From the NCBI GenBank assembly GCA_023382135.1, contig JAMCQK010000011.1, positions 1 through 13,887 on the forward strand: 13,887 bases of DNA, in the 5' to 3' direction. The notes beneath the pieces are model-generated. The model had not been told where the DNA came from and did not search any database. It saw only the letters and a program-made list of their open reading frames with translations. The DNA is from Deinococcus sp. Its GTDB lineage: Bacteria; Deinococcota; Deinococci; Deinococcales; Thermaceae. Positions 8,683 to 13,887 of this stretch are shown piece after piece (position 1 is the first letter of the stretch; each line of letters begins with the position of its first letter). Both the position numbers and the translations under genes were made by a program.

Positions 8683-9710
8683 TAGTCAAACCTAATCCTT
8701 GGATCAATCACTGCGTACAAGAGGTCCACTGCTAAGTTCATCAAAACCGTGACGACCGCAGCTAAAAGCGCAAACCCTAGAATGCCAGCCACGTCAAAAC
8801 GCGCGGCTGCGTCCGAACCCCACGAACCCACCCCTGGCCAAGCAAAGATGGTTTCGGTGATAATGGCCCCTCCCAAAAGGCCGATCACCTGAAAACCACC
8901 AAGCGTAGCGACCGGAAGCAGCGCGTTGCGCCGGGCATGCTTGAGGTTGACCACCCGTTCAGGCAGGCCTTTGGCGCGCGCGGTACGCACATAGTCCTGT
9001 GACAGGGTGTCGATCAGACTTCCGCGAGTGACCATAATCAGCGTGGAGGTAGAAACTGTGGTCAGCGTTATCACCGGCAAGATCAGGTGCCTTAAGACAT
9101 CCCAAAAGATCACCCAGTTCCCGGCCAAAAGAGCATCGAAACTTAACATTCCTGTGATGCGGGGGACAGGCTTGATTATCAGATTCACTTGATTTTCCGG
9201 GGAAAGCTGTCCAGGTCCTGGAGCAAGATTAAAAAAACCATAAAAAATCACCAGCAGGATGACCCCGAGCACAAAGGTGGGAATATTGTTGGTGATGGTG
9301 GCATAGATGCGGGCAAACTGGTCCACAAACTTGTTACGGTTGAGCCCGGCTATAGTGCCAAACCAGATGCCAAATCCTAGTAGCGGAATGAGCGAATAGA
9401 CGGCAAGTTCTACGGTGGAGGGAAAACGTTCCTTGATGGTGGCAACTACAGGCTTGTTTGACGCCTTGGAGAAACCAAGGTCTCCCCTGAGTGCCGACTT
9501 CAGCCACATCCAGTACTGAATGTGAAAAGGCTGGTCGAGGCCGTGATCCTTGATGATGGCCTCGAGGTTACGGGCCTGCTGCTCGTTAGTTACATAGGCG
9601 GCGGCCCGCCGCTCTGGGCTCAAAAGTTGCAAGAGGCCCACGATGATTACCGTCAGGACAAAAATGACAACGGGAAGAAATAGCAAGCGTCGGACGATAA
9701 ATGCAAACAC
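8682..9710 (-). CDS. ABC transporter permease, OppB/DppB family
   Basis: This 342-aa partner permease has a first helix at about 9-30 (LLFLPVVIFVLTVIIVGLLQLL) after FIVRR. The periplasmic segment holds DHGLDQPFHIQYWMWLKSALRGDLGFS, a hallmark of OppB/DppB. The EAA loop is at about 239-268 (DYVRTARAKGLPERVVNLKHARRNALLPV), and ETIFAWPGVG (286-295) precedes the last helices. The protein ends in VIDPRIRFD, again typical. The start is a GTG at 9710 with GAGG about 8-9 bases upstream. It follows the binding-protein gene by 22 bp and overlaps the second permease by one base. It is expected to form a heterodimeric channel with the OppC-type protein and to need ATPases encoded elsewhere. Confidence 0.93.
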   Translation of the reverse strand: MFAFIVRRLLFLPVVIFVLTVIIVGLLQLLSPERRAAAYVTNEQQARNLEAIIKDHGLDQPFHIQYWMWLKSALRGDLGFSKASNKPVVATIKERFPSTVELAVYSLIPLLGFGIWFGTIAGLNRNKFVDQFARIYATITNNIPTFVLGVILLVIFYGFFNLAPGPGQLSPENQVNLIIKPVPRITGMLSFDALLAGNWVIFWDVLRHLILPVITLTTVSTSTLIMVTRGSLIDTLSQDYVRTARAKGLPERVVNLKHARRNALLPVATLGGFQVIGLLGGAIITETIFAWPGVGSWGSDAAARFDVAGILGFALLAAVVTVLMNLAVDLLYAVIDPRIRFD

Positions 9711-9732
9711 CGTGGGCCTCTAGCTTTAGAAA

Positions 9733-11442
9733 CTATTTAGAGATGTCTTTCCAGAAGTAGCCGCCGGAAAGCATGATGTTGTAGTTCTCTTCCAGGCCTT
9801 TGATCTTGTCGTTGTAGACCAAGAAGCCCACACCAGCGGGCACCAGGATAAACGGCGCAAGCTCGTAACCGCGGTTGCCCACCTGGCTGTACAGCGCCTG
9901 GCGCTTGGCGCGGTCGGTGGTCTGGCGGGCCTGCTCAATCAGGCCGTCCATCACCCGGTCGGAGAAGTTCAGGCGGGGCTTGTAGAAGCCATCGGAGTGG
10001 TAGAAGGTGTAAATGAAGTTATCCGGGTCGGCGTAGTCTGGAGCCCAGCCCAGGATAATCATGGCCTCTTTGCTCTGGCGGCTGGAGGAGAGGAACTCAG
10101 ACCAGGGCTTGGCAGTGAGCTCGATCTTGAACTTGGGGTTGAGCTTTTCCACGCTGGCCTTGAGCATTTCCATGGCCGTCTGGGCGACCACGCTCCCGGC
10201 GCGGTAGCTGGCCTTGAGCACAAAGCCGTTCTCCCACAGCTGGCCACCAAAGGCTTTTCTGAAGAAGGCGGCGGCCAGTTTGGGGTCGTAGCTGTACATC
10301 TTCACGTTCTTGTCGTAGCCGAAGAACATGTCGGGGAGGGCCATGGTGCGCTTGGTGCCCTTGCCCAGCTGCACTTCCTTGATGTAGCGGTCGTAGTCGA
10401 AGGAATAAGAGAATGCCTTGCGGACATTAACGTCGGAGAAGAAGTTGGCTGGGATACCCTTGCCGTCCAGCTTGCCGCTACCCAGAATGTCCGGGTTCTT
10501 AATGTTCTCGTTCATGAAGATAACGGTAGAGGCGTTGTTGGGGATGCCGTCAAAGACTTTCAAGCCGGGAACACCCTGCAGCTGCGCGAGTGCCGGGCGT
10601 CCACCGGTTTCCACAACGTCGGCGTCGCCTTTCTTAAGGGCCTCGAGGCGGGTGGCCTGCTCCTTGACGATCTGGTAGATCACGTTCTCGATCTTGGGCT
10701 TGCCGCCCCAGTAGCCATCAAAGGCCTTGAAGACGTAGGTGGCGGCGTCTTTGCGCACAAACATATAGGCGCCGGTGCCGGAGGGCTTGTTGGAAAGGGC
10801 GGAGTCGTTCAGGTCCTTGCCCACCCACTGCTTCCAGGTCTTCTCGGTGCCATCCCATTCGCCGAGCGCCACCGCGTGCTTCTTGTCCACAATGGACTGG
10901 CCGGTATAGGCCAGCTTGACCAGCAGGGCGGGGTCGGCTTTGGGCAGCGTGAGCACCAACTGGCCCTGGGCATTGCACTTCACGCCCTTGGTAATGGCGG
11001 CCCAGGTAACCAGATCGGGCTCGTCCGAGGCGTTGCCGCCAGTACCAAAGAAAGACTCGGCCATGAACCAGTTGCCGGAGTCTGGGTTATTGACCACCAG
11101 GTTACGCCGGATGCTGTACTCGGCATCTTCACAGGTGAAAGGGTTGCCGGAGTGGAACTTCACGCCCTTGCGAAGGGTGAAAGTGTATTCTTTGCCGTCC
11201 CCGGAAACTGTCCAAGAGGTAGCCAGCACGCCCTCGAGCTCGCTGACGCTCTTGCCTTTATAGCCAACCAAGGTTTCATAGACATTCTCTGCAAGCCCGC
11301 CGGAGGCGGTGTCGTACACCATTGTGGGGTCCAGGGTCGGGATGTCTGCCGAGGACATGATCAGGTGGGTGTTGCTCGGCACCGCCGCGAAAGCCACGCC
11401 AAAGCCTAGGGCTAGCAATGCGCCTAAAGTTGCTTTCTTCAT
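9733..11442 (-). CDS. ABC transporter solute-binding protein, family 5 (peptide/nickel type)
   Basis: This 569-aa exported protein captures the substrate for the permeases encoded after it. A Sec signal peptide ([19 protein letters not shown]) is probably cut after Ala19 (AFA-AVP). There is no lipobox cysteine, so it is likely periplasmic rather than lipid-anchored. Family 5 landmarks include STLDPT-like DIPTLDPT (33-40), [10 protein letters not shown] (52-61), and [27 protein letters not shown] (about 87-113). Further ones are the [11 protein letters not shown] segment and [20 protein letters not shown] near the C-terminus. Two cysteines (C104, C156) could form a disulfide. The start is backed by a strong ribosome binding site (TAAGGAGG, 6 bases before ATG). 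The ligand cannot be told; oligopeptides are the commonest in the family, but sugars and nickel occur. No terminator hairpin is seen between it and the first permease gene. Confidence 0.93.
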   Translation of the reverse strand: MKKATLGALLALGFGVAFAAVPSNTHLIMSSADIPTLDPTMVYDTASGGLAENVYETLVGYKGKSVSELEGVLATSWTVSGDGKEYTFTLRKGVKFHSGNPFTCEDAEYSIRRNLVVNNPDSGNWFMAESFFGTGGNASDEPDLVTWAAITKGVKCNAQGQLVLTLPKADPALLVKLAYTGQSIVDKKHAVALGEWDGTEKTWKQWVGKDLNDSALSNKPSGTGAYMFVRKDAATYVFKAFDGYWGGKPKIENVIYQIVKEQATRLEALKKGDADVVETGGRPALAQLQGVPGLKVFDGIPNNASTVIFMNENIKNPDILGSGKLDGKGIPANFFSDVNVRKAFSYSFDYDRYIKEVQLGKGTKRTMALPDMFFGYDKNVKMYSYDPKLAAAFFRKAFGGQLWENGFVLKASYRAGSVVAQTAMEMLKASVEKLNPKFKIELTAKPWSEFLSSSRQSKEAMIILGWAPDYADPDNFIYTFYHSDGFYKPRLNFSDRVMDGLIEQARQTTDRAKRQALYSQVGNRGYELAPFILVPAGVGFLVYNDKIKGLEENYNIMLSGGYFWKDISK

Positions 11443-11535
11443 TAACTTTCCTCCTTATAATCTTCATTCCAGTAAGCCAGGTACCACGCTCAATCTTGCG
11501 CTTTCGCTCTGAGGTGCTATCCCGGCCTCTTCTGT

Positions 11536-11564
11536 AATCTAACAAGCCGCCGTAGGTATTGCAA
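11536..11564 (-). promoter_or_regulatory. Probable promoter of the transporter operon
   Basis: On the minus strand, TTGCAA (11564-11559) and TAGATT (11541-11536) are spaced by exactly 17 bp, each matching four of six sigma-70 consensus bases. Transcription would begin near 11529, giving a leader of about 85 bases before the binding-protein ATG. It lies in the 203-bp gap after the thiolase gene. Confidence 0.45.
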
Positions 11565-11585
11565 ATCAACCGATCGGTGGTTTGC
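11561..11585. promoter_or_regulatory. 25-bp palindrome overlapping the -35 box (candidate operator)
   Basis: Arms GCAAATCA (11561-11568) and TGGTTTGC (11578-11585) are inverted with one mismatch in eight. The centre contains a perfect 10-bp palindrome, ACCGATCGGT (11569-11578). It overlaps the -35 box and lies upstream of the likely transcription start, so it would act as DNA, as a binding site for a dimeric regulator. The regulator family cannot be named from this alone. Confidence 0.5.
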
Positions 11586-11645
11586 GGAGCCATTGATACT
11601 CGTATGAAACATAGCAAAGCATCTGGACTTTCTCTGGGGGAGCCA

Positions 11646-12851
<1,206 letters not shown>

Positions 12852-12868
12852 GAGCGCCTCCTGGCTTC

Positions 12869-12898
12869 ATGCTACGGGATTTTTTCTTGGGCTTGCAA
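12869..12898 (-). promoter_or_regulatory. Possible promoter of the thiolase gene
   Basis: Minus-strand TTGCAA (12898-12893) and TAGCAT (12874-12869) are 18 bp apart, each matching four of six consensus bases, with an A-rich spacer. The start point would fall very near the ribosome binding site, leaving a short leader. Tentative. Confidence 0.3.
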
Positions 12899-12912
12899 AA
12901 GCGTTGTGTAAA

Positions 12913-13629
12913 TTAGGACACGGGTTCTTTGGAGGGCTCAGCAAAAAGGGGTAGTGTTTCCTCCATTAGATATTCGACCTCGAGGTCGGCAAAATTACCC
13001 TGTTGATTAAGCTTCACCTGGCCCACCCGCGCGGCCTCGAGCAGGGCGGAAAACCCCACTGTCTGTTCGGTCCAGGTGCTGAAGGGCAGCCGTGAAAAAA
13101 CCAGCTTGCGCACCTGGGAAAAAACTCCCTTGAGCCTTTCCCAGGCCTCACGCAAGCCAAAACGTTCCGGTTCGATGTCCAATTCGGCGCGCTGTGCAAA
13201 AGGCGCCACCGCCCGGACCAGCGCATCCAGCGGCAAAGGGCGCAGACGCCGGTCTCTGGGCAAAGGCGGTGCCGGCACCGGCAGTATGTGGGCGCGCTCC
13301 TTGGAGCGCTGCTGCAAAAACAGGATGGCTTCTTCCAGCTCGACCAGCGCTTGCAGGATGGGATGGGCGTCTTCGGCCTCGAGGTCTTCGATGTCTTCCG
13401 CCAGCACTTGTTTTACATGGAGCGTGGCGCGCAGCTTGAAGAGTAGAAGCTGTGTCATATGCGGCAGCAACTCACTCCGCTCCTCCAGACCAAGGGCCTT
13501 CACCCGCGCTAGCGCCTGGTCTACCAGAAGAAGAATCGGCAACGCCGTGGCCGAAATCCCGCCCCTGCGTACCGCTAGCGCCAGATCGGCGGCGCTGCCT
13601 TTGAAGCCTTCGAACTCGAGGACAATCAT
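12913..13629 (-). CDS. scpA: Segregation and condensation protein A (kleisin)
   Basis: This 238-aa kleisin bridges the SMC dimer and works with ScpB in chromosome compaction and segregation. The N-terminal domain opens with MIVLEFEGFKGSAADLALAVRRGGISATALPI, a divergent form of the FEGPLDLLLxLI motif. Helical residues LLPHMTQLLLFKLRATL (about 54-70) follow, then an acidic linker (EDIEDLEAEDAHP), a Pro-rich variable region, and a C-terminal winged helix (about 188-220, TVGFSALLEAARVGQVKLNQ). The ATG at 13629 is chosen because it overlaps the trpS stop as ATGA, giving translational coupling; the frame continues upstream, but that part is the shadow of trpS. No scpB follows; the next gene is the thiolase. 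Confidence 0.9.
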   Translation of the reverse strand: MIVLEFEGFKGSAADLALAVRRGGISATALPILLLVDQALARVKALGLEERSELLPHMTQLLLFKLRATLHVKQVLAEDIEDLEAEDAHPILQALVELEEAILFLQQRSKERAHILPVPAPPLPRDRRLRPLPLDALVRAVAPFAQRAELDIEPERFGLREAWERLKGVFSQVRKLVFSRLPFSTWTEQTVGFSALLEAARVGQVKLNQQGNFADLEVEYLMEETLPLFAEPSKEPVS

Positions 13630-13887
13630 GCAGAACCCACGGACCTTGGCCGTAAAAGGCCGATCTTCTCGCGTACTTCTTCCATGGTGGCCTTGGCAAT
13701 GGTTCGCGCGCGCCGCGCTCCCGCCTCGAGGCCGTCGCGAACGTAATCCGGGTTCTCGCGCAACCACCGGGCCTTTTCTCGAATAGGCTCGCTGGCTTTC
13801 ATCATCTGGTCAAAAAGAATCTGTTTGACCGCAAGCGTACCAATACCCGCGCGGCTGTACTCCCGCTTCAAGGTTTCAACCAGCTCC
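13626..13887 (-). CDS. trpS: Tryptophanyl-tRNA synthetase, C-terminal part
   Basis: Only the last 86 codons are inside the window; the frame runs off the right edge. The sequence ELVETLKREYSRAGIGTLAVKQILFDQMMKASEPIREKARWLRENPDYVRDGLEAGARRARTIAKATMEEVREKIGL matches the C-terminal helices of bacterial TrpS (the PIRE..R..NPDYV...L..GA.RAR.IA..TM.EVR pattern). The catalytic HIGH- and KMSKS-type motifs would lie outside the window. The enzyme charges tRNA-Trp. A short extra tail (LRPRSVGSA) follows the usual end. Its TGA overlaps the scpA start by 4 bp. Confidence 0.88.
   Translation of the reverse strand, partial: ELVETLKREYSRAGIGTLAVKQILFDQMMKASEPIREKARWLRENPDYVRDGLEAGARRARTIAKATMEEVREKIGLLRPRSVGSA

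Noticed and set aside
9997..11409. Long open frame (470 codons) on the plus strand opposite the binding-protein gene
   Set aside because: It is fully antisense to a certain gene with a signal peptide and strong ribosome binding site. Such frames arise from GC-biased third positions; the translation is low-complexity and resembles no family.
13630..13767. Upstream extension of scpA to 13767
   Set aside because: The added residues are Arg/Gly-rich and overlap the trpS coding sequence in another frame; the ATGA-overlap start at 13629 fits the family's N-terminus.
13076..13786. Plus-strand open frame of 236 codons opposite scpA and trpS
   Set aside because: Ser/Arg-rich shadow of two recognised genes, with no ribosome binding site.

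Overview
The window looks like chromosomal DNA from a thermophile of the Deinococcus-Thermus phylum, most likely Meiothermus or a close relative. The basis is protein sequence style (DUF503 and DUF4342 proteins, a trpS-scpA overlap, a two-permease peptide-type ABC locus with a non-lipidated binding protein), GC-rich coding regions, and ten exact copies of the palindrome CCTCGAGG in 13.9 kb. The genus is an inference from pattern recognition, not from a search.

Layout, left to right. (1) Positions 1-1490, plus strand: the 3' part of a von Willebrand A (vWA) membrane protein, then a 69-aa ferredoxin-like/HMA-type protein without metal-binding cysteines. (2) 1495-1995, minus strand: an unrecognised 166-aa protein with six cysteines, convergent with the HMA-like gene and divergent from aconitase. 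(3) 2258-4966, plus strand: a complete aconitate hydratase of the TCA cycle, with a strong ribosome binding site and a rho-independent terminator. (4) 5071-6600: a lower-GC accessory patch. It holds a lipoprotein gene split by an in-frame TAA, a small exported-type protein in the same frame downstream, a short G/C hairpin, and a decayed DUF559 (Vsr-like) endonuclease gene with frameshifts and lost catalytic residues. (5) 6676-7373: a DUF503 gene and a DUF4342 gene, convergent. (6) 7645-11442, minus strand: a family 5 solute-binding protein followed by OppB/DppB-type and OppC/DppC-type permeases, without ATPase genes, behind a plausible promoter and a 25-bp palindrome. (7) 11646-12851, minus strand: a thiolase. 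(8) 12913-13887, minus strand: scpA (kleisin) overlapping by 4 bp the 3' end of trpS.

Most of the window is housekeeping metabolism (aconitase, thiolase), nutrient uptake, chromosome organisation and translation. The most unusual part is the patch at about 5.07-6.6 kb, where two genes show sequence-level evidence of inactivation side by side. I do not see a convincing new multi-gene system. The best leads are the interrupted lipoprotein pair, the dead DUF559 gene with its hairpin, the palindrome before the transporter operon, and the over-represented CCTCGAGG octamer. No tRNA, rRNA, CRISPR array or intact insertion sequence was recognised.
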